Numbered from the stretch's first letter, positions 1-9,071 are shown. The stretch is 45,734 nt of DNA from Reyranella sp. (GCA_017990895.1 JAGNNA010000002.1:1-45734), one strand, 5' to 3'. Translations and numbers: made by a program. Notes: a model not told the origin generated them from the letters alone.

Positions 1-1842
1 GGTGAAGCCCTGCGGCTCCAGCAGCATTTCCGGCCCGGACAGACGCACGCGCGTCGCCTTGCCGCCGAGATAGGCGCCCGCCTCCGCAGCGACCAGTCCA
101 CGGAACGAAGCCGGCCCCCAGTTGTCGGCGGTGATCTGGTCGTGGGCACGCGCCAGCGCCTGGATGCGTCCCCCGACGACGTCGGTGAAGGCATCGACCG
201 TGAGCGACGGGTCGCGGCTCTGCGAGATGACGCCACGGATCAGGCCCAGGATGTTGCGGACCCGGTGATTGAGCTCGGCGATCAGCAGCTCCTGCCGCTC
301 CTGCGCCCGCCGGCGCTCGACCTCGGTGATGTCGGAGAGACGCAGGATGACCTCGAGCAAGCTCACCCGCAGGCTCTCCGCGATGCGGGTGTCGACCGGC
401 TGCCAAGGCGTCGACTGGCCGCTCACCGTCTCGCGCCAGAGCTCGAAGCTCTTGCGCGGCGTCAAGCGCGCCCCGAGAGGGCCGACGACGACAGGTTTGC
501 TGGGATCGCCCGCCCAGTTCACCGACCGCGCGACTTCCTTGCGGAAGAAGATGAGGAAGTCCCGTGCCGGACGGGACAGGGGCACCACCAGCATGCCGGC
601 CGCACGGTCGGCGAAGTCGCCGCCCGGCGGGTATTCGGCGCGAATCTCGTATGTGGCGAACACGTCCCGGAGATCGCGCTGCACCAGATGGCCGATCAGA
701 CCGGCGAACTGATCCTGGTTCGGCGCCATGCCCTGCAAGGTGGCGTGCCCGCCGGTCCATACGCCGATCCCGTCGCAGGAAAGGAGATCGGCTATCTCGT
801 CGAGATGGGAGACGATGCTGTCGAAGCGAGTCGCTTCGGCCGCCATGACGGTGACGAGCTGGTTGTGCAGTTTGCGCGCACGCGCCTCGTAGGCCGCTTC
901 GCTGTCGCGCTCCCGGCTCTCCATCAGCAGCGAGAACATCTGACCGAACAGTTCCGCCGCCGTGCGCCTCTCGAACGGCACGGCATGGGGGCCGTAGTGA
1001 TGGCAGGCGAACAGGCCCCACAGTTTTCCATCACGCAGGATCGACACCGACATGGAGGCGCCGACACCCATGTTCTGCAGGTATTCGATGTGAATGGGCG
1101 AAACGCTGCGCAGCACGCTCATCGACAGGTCGAGCGGGCGGCCGGCAATCAGGCCGGGCTCGACGCCCACGGGCTTGGCCGAAATGTCCGGAATGATGCG
1201 CAGCCAGTTGCGCTCGTAGAGGATGCGCGCCTGCCGTGGAATGTCTGATGCCGGATAGTGCAGCCCGAGATAGCTTTCCAGGCCGCCGCGGGCCGACTCC
1301 GCGATCACTTCGCCCGAGCCGTCGTGATCGAAGCGATAAACCATCACCCGGTCGAAGCCGGTGAGGCCCCGCATCTCCCGTGCCGCGACCCGGTAGAAGG
1401 TCCTGAGGTCGGGCGTCTGCTGCAGGCGCGCGATCATCGCGCGCACCAGAGCGCCCGAATTCACGCCCTGCTCATCGATACACGGCTCGGCCTCGATAAT
1501 GATCATGTCGTCATTGACGTGTACGGCCAGGTCGAACCGGGGAGTGTCGGCAAGCAGGGCCACGGAAAAGGCGCGCGCAACGGTACTGGTGAAAACGGCG
1601 GTCTGGAGCTGGCCGCGGATCAGATGGATGGATTCGGGCGTGAACACGTCCTCGATCGGCCGGCCGACCAGTTCGGCAGGGCCGGCACCCAGCCACGCGG
1701 CAGCGTTGCGCGACAGGCGCGTGATGACCCACTGCGTGCTGTCGAGCGCCACGAGGAAGCCGAACGGCTGGACCGCTCCCAGAAGGTGGATCGGCTCCCT
1801 GTCACAGTTGGTGAGGTCGACGGGCACCCCCGGCTCAGCCAT
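1..1842 (-). CDS. bphP: Bacteriophytochrome sensor kinase, HWE type (3' end outside window)
   Basis: Red/far-red light sensor histidine kinase; 614 codons are visible and the catalytic end runs off the left edge. Order: PAS2 (about 15-125) with Cys13 in the NCDREPIHLLGAVQPFG motif, the usual biliverdin-attachment Cys of bacterial phytochromes; GAF (about 140-300) with PASDIPRQAR (197-206, Asp200) and chromophore-pocket His251 and His281; PHY (about 310-500); then a dimerisation helix with ELNHRVRN (His about 526), the phospho-acceptor signature of HWE/HisKA_2 kinases. Start chosen at ATG 1842 with GGGGGA upstream and PAS2 beginning at once. No heme oxygenase is visible next to it. The divergent receiver protein at 2129-2470 is a possible phosphotransfer partner. 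Family assignment is secure; the kinase ATP-binding domain cannot be inspected. Confidence 0.95.
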   Translation of the reverse strand, partial: MAEPGVPVDLTNCDREPIHLLGAVQPFGFLVALDSTQWVITRLSRNAAAWLGAGPAELVGRPIEDVFTPESIHLIRGQLQTAVFTSTVARAFSVALLADTPRFDLAVHVNDDMIIIEAEPCIDEQGVNSGALVRAMIARLQQTPDLRTFYRVAAREMRGLTGFDRVMVYRFDHDGSGEVIAESARGGLESYLGLHYPASDIPRQARILYERNWLRIIPDISAKPVGVEPGLIAGRPLDLSMSVLRSVSPIHIEYLQNMGVGASMSVSILRDGKLWGLFACHHYGPHAVPFERRTAAELFGQMFSLLMESRERDSEAAYEARARKLHNQLVTVMAAEATRFDSIVSHLDEIADLLSCDGIGVWTGGHATLQGMAPNQDQFAGLIGHLVQRDLRDVFATYEIRAEYPPGGDFADRAAGMLVVPLSRPARDFLIFFRKEVARSVNWAGDPSKPVVVGPLGARLTPRKSFELWRETVSGQSTPWQPVDTRIAESLRVSLLEVILRLSDITEVERRRAQERQELLIAELNHRVRNILGLIRGVISQSRDPSLTVDAFTDVVGGRIQALARAHDQITADNWGPASFRGLVAAEAGAYLGGKATRVRLSGPEMLLEPQGFT

Positions 1843-2050
1843 CGGTCCGTTCCCCCATCAACAATCCGAAAACCTTATGTTTGCGCACGCGCCCCGACAG
1901 CTCGCCATGGGCGTTCGTGTCCGTCTCAAAAGGATCGGAGAAGCGCACGTCGACGCCCGCCTGAAGTGCCACCGTGGCTGCACGCAGCACCTGGTGGGCG
2001 GAGAATCGTCCCGGCGCAGCGATAGGAAACGCTCGCCGCATCTGTGGCAT
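1835..2050 (-). CDS. Possible small protein translationally coupled to the phytochrome
   Basis: A 71-aa frame starting at ATG 2050 whose TGA lies inside the ATGGCTGA overlap with the phytochrome start, an arrangement typical of coupled genes. The sequence is soluble with no signal or membrane segment, and no family was recognised. Nothing else codes on either strand here, so it is not an antisense shadow. Against it: no convincing ribosome-binding site, and third-position GC is lower than in neighbouring genes. It could be a real leader protein or chance. Confidence 0.35.
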   Translation of the reverse strand: MPQMRRAFPIAAPGRFSAHQVLRAATVALQAGVDVRFSDPFETDTNAHGELSGRVRKHKVFGLLMGERTDG

Positions 2051-2128
2051 ACCACGTCCGACAGGCAATAAGGTTTCCGGCGACTCTCTTCGGAACCTGC
2101 CCAGTGCACGCGCGTTCCGCTTCTGGCC

Positions 2129-2470
2129 ATGAGCAAGCACATTCTCATAGTTGAGGACGACGAACTCGTAGCCGACCAGTTGGCAGCGCTCGTCCGCGAT
2201 CAACTCGATTGCACCCCAGTCGTTGCCACCAGCACCGGCGAGGCGATGGCCTTTGCGGCCGAGCACATTAATTTCGGTTTCCTCGACGTGCAGCTGGCGG
2301 ACGGCCTGGCTTTCCCGCTGGCCAAACATCTGCGCGAGCGGGGAGTACCCTTCGTGTTCGTTTCGGCCAGCAATCCCGCAATCGTCCCCGCCGATCTGTC
2401 CGACACCCTTTTTCTGCGGAAGCCCGTCACCCCGCCCCGGCTGCTGGCCGTCGCCCGCGCCCACCTGTAG
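2129..2470 (+). CDS. Single-domain response regulator (receiver only)
   Basis: A 113-aa CheY-like receiver with no output domain. The acidic pocket is E9-D10-D11, the phospho-acceptor is Asp53 (FLDVQLADG), the switch Ser is Ser79 (VSA) and the conserved Lys is Lys98 (RKP). It is divergent from the bacteriophytochrome, with about 80-290 bp between them depending on whether the small coupled frame is real. Such stand-alone receivers commonly act as phosphate shuttles or sinks for HWE kinases; pairing with that kinase is inferred from position only. The start is the first ATG and the receiver fold begins immediately (SKHILIVEDDE). Confidence 0.9.
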   Translation: MSKHILIVEDDELVADQLAALVRDQLDCTPVVATSTGEAMAFAAEHINFGFLDVQLADGLAFPLAKHLRERGVPFVFVSASNPAIVPADLSDTLFLRKPVTPPRLLAVARAHL

Positions 2471-2527
2471 AACGTCCAGACCCGTCTTGGATCCCCAGGT
2501 CCAAGCCTTCCAGATACGGACGTTTCC

Positions 2528-3688
2528 ATGCGCATCGTCGCCATCCGCGACATCGTTTCGCCTATCCGCTCCAACATCGCCAACGCCTACATCGACTTCA
2601 GCCAGATGACCGCTTCGGTCGTGGCCGTGGTGACCGACGTGATGGTCGACGGCAAGCCGGTGGTCGGCTTCGGATTCAATTCGAACGGCCGCTACGCGCA
2701 GCATGGTCTGTTGGGAGAACGCTTCATCCCGCGCCTCAACCAGGCCAAGCCCGACTCCCTGCTCGATGCCGAGGGACTGCTCGATCCGGCGAAATGCTGG
2801 GCTGCGATGATGGCCAACGAGAAGCCGGGCGGGCACGGCGAGCGCTCCGTCGCCGTCGGCGTGCTCGACATGGCGATCTGGGATGCGGTCGCCAAGGCCA
2901 AGCGGGTGCCGCTGTGGAAGCTGCTGGCCGACCGCTACAATGGCGGGCAGGCGGACGAGAAAGCCTGGGTCTATGCCGCCGGCGGCTACTACTACCCCGG
3001 CAAGGGGCTGGAGGGGCTGCAGGACGAGATGAAGCACTATCTCGGCCTCGGCTATTCCTGCGTAAAGATGAAGGTGGGCGGGGTACCGCTGGCCGAGGAC
3101 CTGAAGCGCATCGAGGCGGTGCTTGAAATCGTCGGCGCCGGCGAGCGGCTGGCCGTCGACGTCAACGGCAAGTTCGACCTCACCAGCGCGATCGAGTTCG
3201 GCCGCGCCATCGCGGGCTTCGGCCTGCGCTGGTACGAGGAACCGCTCGACCCACTCGACTATCTGGCGCACGCCGCGCTCGCCACCGAGTACGCCCCGCC
3301 GCTCGCCACCGGCGAGAACCTGTTCTCGATGCAGGACGCGCGGAACCTGATCCGCCATGGCGGACTGCGGCCCGACCGCGACATCCTGCAATACGATCCC
3401 GCCCTCTCGTACGGGCTGGTCGAGTACCTGCGAACGATCGAGATGCTGAAGGCCCACGGCTGGTCTCCGCGGCGCTGCGTGCCGCACGGCGGTCACCAGT
3501 TCGCTCTGAACATCGCCGTCGGCCTGCAATGCGGCGGCAACGAATCCTATCCGCAGGTCTTCGCGCCGTTCGGCGGCTTCGCCGACGACTGCGCCGTGGT
3601 CGACGGGCGCGTGTCGCTGCCCGATTCACCCGGCATCGGCTTCGAACGCAAGGCCGACCTGTGGGCGGTGATGAAGGAGATCGCCTGA
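2528..3688 (+). CDS. Mandelate racemase/enolase-superfamily dehydratase, D-tartrate dehydratase-like
   Basis: A 386-aa acid-sugar dehydratase-type enzyme. It closely follows the layout of Bradyrhizobium D(-)-tartrate dehydratase: N-terminal capping domain with NAYIDFSQMT and NEKPGGHGERSVAVG, then the barrel with the catalytic Lys pair K180-x-K182 (VKMKVGG), metal ligands Asp211 (VDVNG), Glu237/238 (WYEEPLD) and Glu263 (TGENLFS), and the His motif PHGGHQ (H320/H323). Predicted reaction: Mg-dependent dehydration of D-tartrate to oxaloacetate in the cytoplasm; other diacid sugars are possible. The gene lies 57 bp after the receiver gene on the same strand. The nearby Bug receptor could import a carboxylate substrate, which is inference. 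Confidence 0.88.
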   Translation: MRIVAIRDIVSPIRSNIANAYIDFSQMTASVVAVVTDVMVDGKPVVGFGFNSNGRYAQHGLLGERFIPRLNQAKPDSLLDAEGLLDPAKCWAAMMANEKPGGHGERSVAVGVLDMAIWDAVAKAKRVPLWKLLADRYNGGQADEKAWVYAAGGYYYPGKGLEGLQDEMKHYLGLGYSCVKMKVGGVPLAEDLKRIEAVLEIVGAGERLAVDVNGKFDLTSAIEFGRAIAGFGLRWYEEPLDPLDYLAHAALATEYAPPLATGENLFSMQDARNLIRHGGLRPDRDILQYDPALSYGLVEYLRTIEMLKAHGWSPRRCVPHGGHQFALNIAVGLQCGGNESYPQVFAPFGGFADDCAVVDGRVSLPDSPGIGFERKADLWAVMKEIA

Positions 3689-3707
3689 GGGCGACCCCTT
3701 CGTCCCG

Positions 3708-3851
3708 TCAGCCGCGCCAGTTTTCCCAGCTGGCGTTGCCGTGCGGCTGGTACCTGTCGTCCTGCGGGATGCCCGACTTCCCGCACCCCGCCAATGCGCC
3801 GGTCACGGCAAAGATCGAGGCCAGCGCGATCGTCCTGAAGAGCTTTGTCAT
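3708..3851 (-). CDS. Very small predicted lipoprotein (47 aa)
   Basis: Begins MTKLFRTIALASIFAV and has a lipobox LAGC with the acylated Cys at residue 23, followed by a short polar tail of about 24 residues ending in NASWENWRG. The type II signal peptide is clear; no family was recognised. It is the last gene after the Bug receptor (20-bp gap, same strand) and ends convergently 19 bp from the tartrate-dehydratase-like gene. The Shine-Dalgarno is weak, so it is probably translated from a transcript shared with the receptor gene. Too short for most gene callers. It may be a stand-alone envelope lipoprotein; the role is unknown. Confidence 0.6.
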   Translation of the reverse strand: MTKLFRTIALASIFAVTGALAGCGKSGIPQDDRYQPHGNASWENWRG

Positions 3852-3871
3852 GCCGTCGACATGACACCCGC

Positions 3872-4849
3872 TCACGACGGTTTCAACAAACCGGACTTCA
3901 CAAGTGCGCTAACGCCCACTTCCTGATCCTTCATGTAGGCTGCGAACTCCTCCATCGTCGAGGGCCGCGGCACGGCGCCCAGTTCCACCAGCTTCGCGGC
4001 AATGCCGGGCTCCTTGAGCGCCTTCACGACGGCGCCGTTCAGCGTGTCGAGGATCGGCTTGGGCGTCTCGACGCGCGCCAGCACACCCGCCGTCGTGCCG
4101 CCGTCGAAAGGCTTGCTGCCGATGTCGGTGAGCGAGGGCATCTCCGGCAACTGCGCGACCTTGTCCGGACTCATCGCCAGCAGGCCCTTGAGCTTTCCGG
4201 ACTTGATGTGCGGCAGGGAGGTCGTGAGCTGGTCCATGTAGAGGTCGATCTGCCCCGCCATCAGGTCGGTGAGGCCGGGGCCCGAACCCTTGTAGGGAAT
4301 GATGTTGAACTTCACGCCCTCGTTCATCTCGAGGCGGAGGATGGCGATGTGGTTGGTCGTGCCGTTGCCGGCATGACCGATGCTGACCGTGCCGGGCTTG
4401 GCCTTGGCTTCGGCCAGGGCCGCGCGGATGTCGGCGAAGCGCCCGTCCGCCTTGCCCACGAGGATCATCGGCACGGTCGACAACAGGCTGATCGGCGCGA
4501 ACATCGGCACCAGCGAGGGCTTTCCCGCAAGGTAGGGCGAAACGTAGAGCACGCTGAAGCTGCCCATGACGACGGTGTAGCCGTCCGCCGGCGCATTGGC
4601 TGCCGCTTCGGCCCCGACCAGCCCGCCAGCACCCGGCCGGTTGTCGACGATCACCGCCTGACCGAGGCTACGCGACATCCCCTCGCCCACCAGCCTCGAC
4701 GTCAGGTCGTAGTTGCCGCCGGCGGCAAAGGGCGCGATCCAGCGGATCGGCTTGGTGGGATAGGCCTGCGCCCGCGCCGGCACTCCAGCGGCACCGGCCA
4801 TCGACAAGGCCAGGCCGCCGCCCAGCAGTGTGCGTCGCGATATCGTCAT
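3872..4849 (-). CDS. Bug-family tripartite tricarboxylate receptor (TctC-like)
   Basis: A 325-aa periplasmic solute-binding protein. The N terminus MTISRRTLLGGG is a twin-Arg-like signal ending near ARAQA, followed by the classic Bug opening YPTKPIRWIAPFAAGGNYD and IVDNRPGAGG, then PYKGSGPGLTDLMAGQID in the second lobe. The family binds carboxylates and delivers them to TctAB permeases; none is nearby, so the ligand is unknown. Start set at ATG 4849 because GGAGG sits 6 nt upstream; a longer upstream frame is open but unsupported. Divergent from the antiporter gene with 90 bp between starts. Confidence 0.93.
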   Translation of the reverse strand: MTISRRTLLGGGLALSMAGAAGVPARAQAYPTKPIRWIAPFAAGGNYDLTSRLVGEGMSRSLGQAVIVDNRPGAGGLVGAEAAANAPADGYTVVMGSFSVLYVSPYLAGKPSLVPMFAPISLLSTVPMILVGKADGRFADIRAALAEAKAKPGTVSIGHAGNGTTNHIAILRLEMNEGVKFNIIPYKGSGPGLTDLMAGQIDLYMDQLTTSLPHIKSGKLKGLLAMSPDKVAQLPEMPSLTDIGSKPFDGGTTAGVLARVETPKPILDTLNGAVVKALKEPGIAAKLVELGAVPRPSTMEEFAAYMKDQEVGVSALVKSGLLKPS

Positions 4850-4939
4850 CTCAAACCTCCAATTCCGCTCAGACTGATTGCAATTTCGGAGGAGGCGCGC
4901 CACACCAGAAACACCCATTCACTCGCTGAGAGAAACCGG

Positions 4940-6610
4940 ATGCCGGAGCATCAGACCCCGCTCATTGCGACGATCGCTGCGGGACTGATGCTCGCCTTCG
5001 TGCTCGGCCTGATCGCGCAGAGGCTGCGGGTTCAGCCCCTGGTCGGTTACCTGCTGGCCGGCGTCATGGTCGGCCCCTATACGCCGGGCTTCACGGCCGA
5101 CCCGGCCCTGGCCACGGAGCTTGCCGAGATCGGCGTCATCCTGCTCATGTTCGGCGTGGGCCTGCACTTCTCCCTCAAGGATCTGTTGTCGGTCGGACGC
5201 ATCGCCGTCCCCGGTGCCATCGGCCAGATCGCCGTCGCAACGCTGATGGGCGCCGGTCTCTCCTGGGCGCTCGGCTGGCCGCCGCTGGCCGGCTTCGTCT
5301 TCGGCCTCGCGCTCTCGGTGGCCAGTACCGTCGTGCTCATCCGTGCCCTGCAGGACCGTCACATCCTCGAGACGCATCGCGGCCGGATTGCCGTCGGCTG
5401 GCTGGTGGTCGAGGACCTCGCCATGGTGCTGGCGCTGGTCCTGCTGCCGGCCCTCGCGGTGGCGACGGAAGGCAAGGGCATACCGCCGACCCAGATTCTG
5501 CTGAGCCTTCTCGCGACCCTGGCCAAGGTCTCGATCTTCGTGGCAATCATGCTGGTCGTTGGTCGGCGCGTCATCCCCTGGCTGATGCATTACACTGCGC
5601 ATACCGGATCGCGCGAACTGTTCCGGCTCGCCGTGTACGCCGTCGCGCTCGGCGTCGCCTACGGCGCGCACTACTTCTTCGACGTCTCCTTCGCCCTCGG
5701 CGCCTTCTTCGCCGGCATGGTGCTGGGCGAGAGCGACCTCAGCCAGCGCGCGGCCGAAGAAGCCATCCCGTTGCGCGACGCCTTTGCGGTGCTGTTCTTC
5801 GTCTCGGTCGGCATGCTGCTGAATCCGATGGTGTTCGTGGATGCGCCGCTGGCCGTGATGGCGACCATCGCGATCATCATCGTCGGCAAGTCGGCTGCCG
5901 CCTACCTCATCGTCCGCGCCTTCGGCCACAGCCGGTCGACCGCTTTCACCGTCTCGGCGAGCCTGGCGCAGATCGGCGAATTCTCCTTCATCCTGATCGG
6001 CATCGGCATCGGCCTGGGCATGGTGCCGAAGGAGTCGCGCGACCTCGTCCTCGCCGGCGCCATCGTATCGATCATGCTGAACCCGTTCGTCTTCACACTG
6101 CTTGAGCGCCTGAGCGCCGACAAGGAAACCGCGGCTAACGACACGGCCGCCGCCGAACCCGACACCGACCTCACGCCGACGACCCTCAGCGGCCATGACA
6201 TCGTCATCGGCTACGGCCGCGTCGGCTCGCTGGTCGGCGCCGGGCTGAGGGGCGATGGCGCAAAGATGATCGTCGTCGAGGCGAGCGATGCCGGCGTCGC
6301 CCGCGCCCGCAGCGACGGCGCCGAAGTCTTCACGGGCAACGCCGCCGAACCGGCGATCATTGCCGCGCTCAATCTCGCCGGCGCACGGCGGCTCTACGTT
6401 ACGATCCCGGAGCCCTTCGAGGCAGGCCAGATCGTCCAGCAGGCCCGCGCCGTCAATCCCAAACTCGATATCCTGGCCCGCGCCCATTCGAGCGCGACGG
6501 TGGAGCACTTCGAGAGACTGGGCGCCAATCTCATCGTGCTCGGTGAGACCGAAATCGCCCACCGCATGCTCGAACGCGGCCGGGCCGACGCGGCCCCGCG
6601 TTCGGCCTGA
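4940..6610 (+). CDS. CPA2 monovalent cation:proton antiporter with C-terminal RCK/TrkA-N domain (YbaL/RosB-like)
   Basis: 556 aa. About 12 membrane helices occupy residues 8-390 (GYLLAGVMVGPYTPGF, LMFGVGLHFSLKDLL, ASTVVLIRALQD and FALGAFFAGMVLGESDLS are typical Kef/CPA2 segments). A Rossmann NAD-binding RCK domain follows from about 417 with GYGRVGS. Length and domain order match YbaL/RosB rather than the longer KefB/KefC. Predicted role: K+ or Na+/H+ exchange across the inner membrane, gated by a nucleotide bound to the RCK domain. Start ATG 4940 gives the normal family N terminus; the frame is open much further upstream without coding character. Confidence 0.92.
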   Translation: MPEHQTPLIATIAAGLMLAFVLGLIAQRLRVQPLVGYLLAGVMVGPYTPGFTADPALATELAEIGVILLMFGVGLHFSLKDLLSVGRIAVPGAIGQIAVATLMGAGLSWALGWPPLAGFVFGLALSVASTVVLIRALQDRHILETHRGRIAVGWLVVEDLAMVLALVLLPALAVATEGKGIPPTQILLSLLATLAKVSIFVAIMLVVGRRVIPWLMHYTAHTGSRELFRLAVYAVALGVAYGAHYFFDVSFALGAFFAGMVLGESDLSQRAAEEAIPLRDAFAVLFFVSVGMLLNPMVFVDAPLAVMATIAIIIVGKSAAAYLIVRAFGHSRSTAFTVSASLAQIGEFSFILIGIGIGLGMVPKESRDLVLAGAIVSIMLNPFVFTLLERLSADKETAANDTAAAEPDTDLTPTTLSGHDIVIGYGRVGSLVGAGLRGDGAKMIVVEASDAGVARARSDGAEVFTGNAAEPAIIAALNLAGARRLYVTIPEPFEAGQIVQQARAVNPKLDILARAHSSATVEHFERLGANLIVLGETEIAHRMLERGRADAAPRSA

Positions 6611-6708
6611 CCGCTTGAACGCGCGTTCACGCAACGCTACCCTTCCGCCCCAATTGAGGCCCACCTCGCGGAGGTCCGGCGGATTCGCCGGCACAACTGG
6701 AGAGCGAA

Positions 6709-7179
6709 ATGTCGACGCGTCGCGCGTTCCTCTGGGAAATGGCTGCGGCCGGTCTCGCCGGCAGCCTGGCGGGAATATCCACGGCAGGCGCCCAACCAAG
6801 GCAGACCAGCACCGCGCGCCTGGGGCTCAAGGGCTACGATCCCGTGGCCTACTTCGTGCTGGGCCAGCCGACGCCGGGCAGCGTCGAGCATGAGCTGGTC
6901 TGGGACGGTGTCCGCTACCGCTTCGCCAATGCCCAGCACCGTGATCTCTTCAGGGCCGATCCCGACAGGTATTCACCGCAGTTCGGCGGCCAGTGCGCCA
7001 TGAACATGGCGAACGGCAACCTGCGCGAATCCGACCCGACGATCTGGACCATCTCGGACGGGCGTCTCTACGTCTTCGCCAGCGCGGCCGGATCCGAGCG
7101 GTTTCGCGCGGAAGCCGAGGCGAACGCGGCGCGCGCCAGCGTCCACTGGCAGAGCCTCAAGGCCACTCCCAGCCAGTAA
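6709..7179 (+). CDS. YHS-domain secreted protein
   Basis: 156 aa. The signal MSTRRAFLWEMAAAGLAG carries a twin-Arg-like motif and is cleaved near AGAQP. The YHS core runs from GYDPVAYFVLGQPTPG to GGQCAMNMANG (about 42-104), the form often annotated as YHS domain-containing protein in alphaproteobacteria. YHS folds can bind metal (copper or iron); here a single Cys (QCAMNMA) and two Met are the obvious soft ligands. GGAGAG lies just upstream of ATG 6709. It ends 14 bp from the convergent cyclase gene. Function is otherwise unknown. Confidence 0.85.
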   Translation: MSTRRAFLWEMAAAGLAGSLAGISTAGAQPRQTSTARLGLKGYDPVAYFVLGQPTPGSVEHELVWDGVRYRFANAQHRDLFRADPDRYSPQFGGQCAMNMANGNLRESDPTIWTISDGRLYVFASAAGSERFRAEAEANAARASVHWQSLKATPSQ

Positions 7180-7193
7180 TTCATGGCCTCCCC

Positions 7194-9071
7194 TCACTTG
7201 AGGTCGGCCTTGCGCAGGCTCGCCACCAGCCGCTGCTGCAGTGCCGGATCCTGGAAGCGCGTGCCGAAGCTCGCCGCCTCGAGATGCGGGTTCTTGCGCA
7301 GCCCCTCTTCCAGCGCCTCCTTCGCTTCGGTCATTCGGCCTAATTCCGCATAGGCGCCGGCCAGTGGCAGGTCGAGCAGCGGGTAGGCCGGGAAGCGGGT
7401 GCGGACAGTCTCGAGCAGCCGCACCGCATCGGCGTAACGGCCGATCAACAGGTAGGCGATGCCGAGATTGAGCGCGGCCTCGGGGCCTATATTGGGGTTG
7501 AGGCGATTGGCAATCTCCGCCGTCGCGATCGCTTCTTCGACGCGCCCGGTCCACAGCAGCACCGCGGCCCGCGCCCGCAACACCTCCGCATCGCTCGGGT
7601 TGATCTCGAGTGCGCGTTCGGATTCGGCCATCGCCAGGTCGTACTTGCGGGTGGCGGCATAGGCGCGGGCCAGCACGCCGTGCGCGAGCACGCTCTCATC
7701 GTCGAGAGCGATCGCCTTCTGGGCGTAGCGAATCGCGGTATCGATGTCCTGCTGGGGGAATTCCGACCAGCCGAAGGTGGCGCGTTCGAAATGGACGCCG
7801 GCCAGTTCGGCATAGGCGTCGGCATAGTTCGGCGCCATCGCCATCGCCCTCTCCAGCATCTCGCGCGCTGCCCGGTTGCCCGACGGCGTCGTCTCCGCCG
7901 CGCGGGTGCGGCCGCGCAGGAGCATGTCGTAGGCGTCGAGATTGTCGGTCGGCTTGCGCAGGCTCTGTTGCACGGCGAGCTGCTGCAGGTTGGTGGCCAA
8001 CGTCCCCGCGATACGGCGGGCGATGCGGTCCTGCACAGCGAAGATGTCGCCCAGGTCGTCGTCATAATGGTCGGACCAGAGCTGTGTGCCGGTCATGGCA
8101 TCGCTCAACTGCACGGTTACGCGCACCCGCGGTCCCATGCGGCGGACCGTCCCGCCCACGATGTAGCGCGCCCGGAGCACGCGCCCGATCTCCTGAGGCG
8201 ACACGTTCCTTCCACGGAACGGCAGCACCGCGCCGTAGGAAAGCACGGTGAGCTGCCTGAAGCGGCCCAGGGCACGCGTGATGTCCTCGGTCAGCCCATC
8301 CGAGAAATAATCTTGGGCTGGGTCGCCGCTCTGGTTGGCGAAGACCAGCACCGCCACGGAGAGGCCCGTCTCGATCGGCACCGGCGCGGCGGCGACCGCC
8401 TCCTCTGCCGGCAGAAGATGGCCGGAGAAATAGGCCAGGCCGCCCGCGACGGCCAGCAGGACCGAGGCAACGGCTGCGGCCGCAACTGCCATGCGCGCGC
8501 GTCGGCGTGGCCGGGGCGGCGCGGACGCTCCCTCCGCGAGCGCCGAGTGATCGAGCGTGTACACGTGGATCGGCCGATCAATGTTCTTCACCGAGCGGTT
8601 GCCCAGATCGCGGAACGGCAGAGCGAGCTTGTCGCGTACCTGTTCGTAGACGGCAGCCGACACGACGATGGCGCCAGGCTCGGCCACGCCCTGCAGCCGG
8701 GCGGCGAGGTTTACAGTGTCGCCGAACACATCGTCGTCGGAGGCGATGACATCTCCCAGGTGCAGACCGATGCGGAAGGTCTGCCGCCGCTCCGCCGGTA
8801 CGTCTTCATTGCGCTGAAACATGCCCCGCTGCAGTTCGACGGCACAGCGCACCGCCTCGACCGCGCTGCCGAACTCGACCATCACGCCGTCGCCCACGGT
8901 CTTCACGATGCGGCCACCGAAGCGCTGGATCACCGGCGCCACCAGCTCGGCGAGATGCGCGCGCAGGTCGACGAGGGTGCGCTCCTCGTCTGCGCGCATC
9001 ATGCGACTGTAGCCGGAGACGTCCGCGAACAGGATCGTCGCCAGCCTTCGGGGTGTGATCGGAGATGACAT
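7194..9071 (-). CDS. Class III adenylate cyclase with transmembrane segment, TolB/FlgO-like and TPR domains
   Basis: 625 aa. Cyclase catalytic domain at 8-180: metal ligands Asp17 (FADVSGYSRM) and Asp61 (VGDGVMVEF), Lys57 in the adenine-specifying position, and DTVNLAARL (Asn121, Arg125) for transition-state contacts. One membrane helix at about 194-217 (AVAAAAVASVLLAVAGGLAYF). Then a TolB-like/FlgO region (about 240-350, SVAVLVFANQSGDPAQDYFSDG) and TPR repeats from about 375 to the end. Makes cAMP from ATP in the cytoplasm, with the C-terminal half probably periplasmic and protein-binding. Known architecture, abundant in rhizobia. Divergent from the secreted protein at 9194. The product cAMP could feed a Crp-type regulator. 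Confidence 0.92.
   Translation of the reverse strand: MSSPITPRRLATILFADVSGYSRMMRADEERTLVDLRAHLAELVAPVIQRFGGRIVKTVGDGVMVEFGSAVEAVRCAVELQRGMFQRNEDVPAERRQTFRIGLHLGDVIASDDDVFGDTVNLAARLQGVAEPGAIVVSAAVYEQVRDKLALPFRDLGNRSVKNIDRPIHVYTLDHSALAEGASAPPRPRRRARMAVAAAAVASVLLAVAGGLAYFSGHLLPAEEAVAAAPVPIETGLSVAVLVFANQSGDPAQDYFSDGLTEDITRALGRFRQLTVLSYGAVLPFRGRNVSPQEIGRVLRARYIVGGTVRRMGPRVRVTVQLSDAMTGTQLWSDHYDDDLGDIFAVQDRIARRIAGTLATNLQQLAVQQSLRKPTDNLDAYDMLLRGRTRAAETTPSGNRAAREMLERAMAMAPNYADAYAELAGVHFERATFGWSEFPQQDIDTAIRYAQKAIALDDESVLAHGVLARAYAATRKYDLAMAESERALEINPSDAEVLRARAAVLLWTGRVEEAIATAEIANRLNPNIGPEAALNLGIAYLLIGRYADAVRLLETVRTRFPAYPLLDLPLAGAYAELGRMTEAKEALEEGLRKNPHLEAASFGTRFQDPALQQRLVASLRKADLK

Noticed and set aside
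142-1248. Long plus-strand open frame opposite the phytochrome gene
   Set aside because: GC-rich antisense artefact; the minus strand reads as a complete phytochrome with all motifs.
1835-3529. 564-codon minus-strand frame opposite the receiver and tartrate-dehydratase-like genes
   Set aside because: Antisense to two clearly recognised genes, and lacks family sequence except perhaps in its last 71 codons (reported separately).
4919-6799. 626-codon minus-strand frame opposite the CPA2 antiporter
   Set aside because: His/Asp/Arg/Gly-rich low-complexity translation typical of antisense to a membrane protein.
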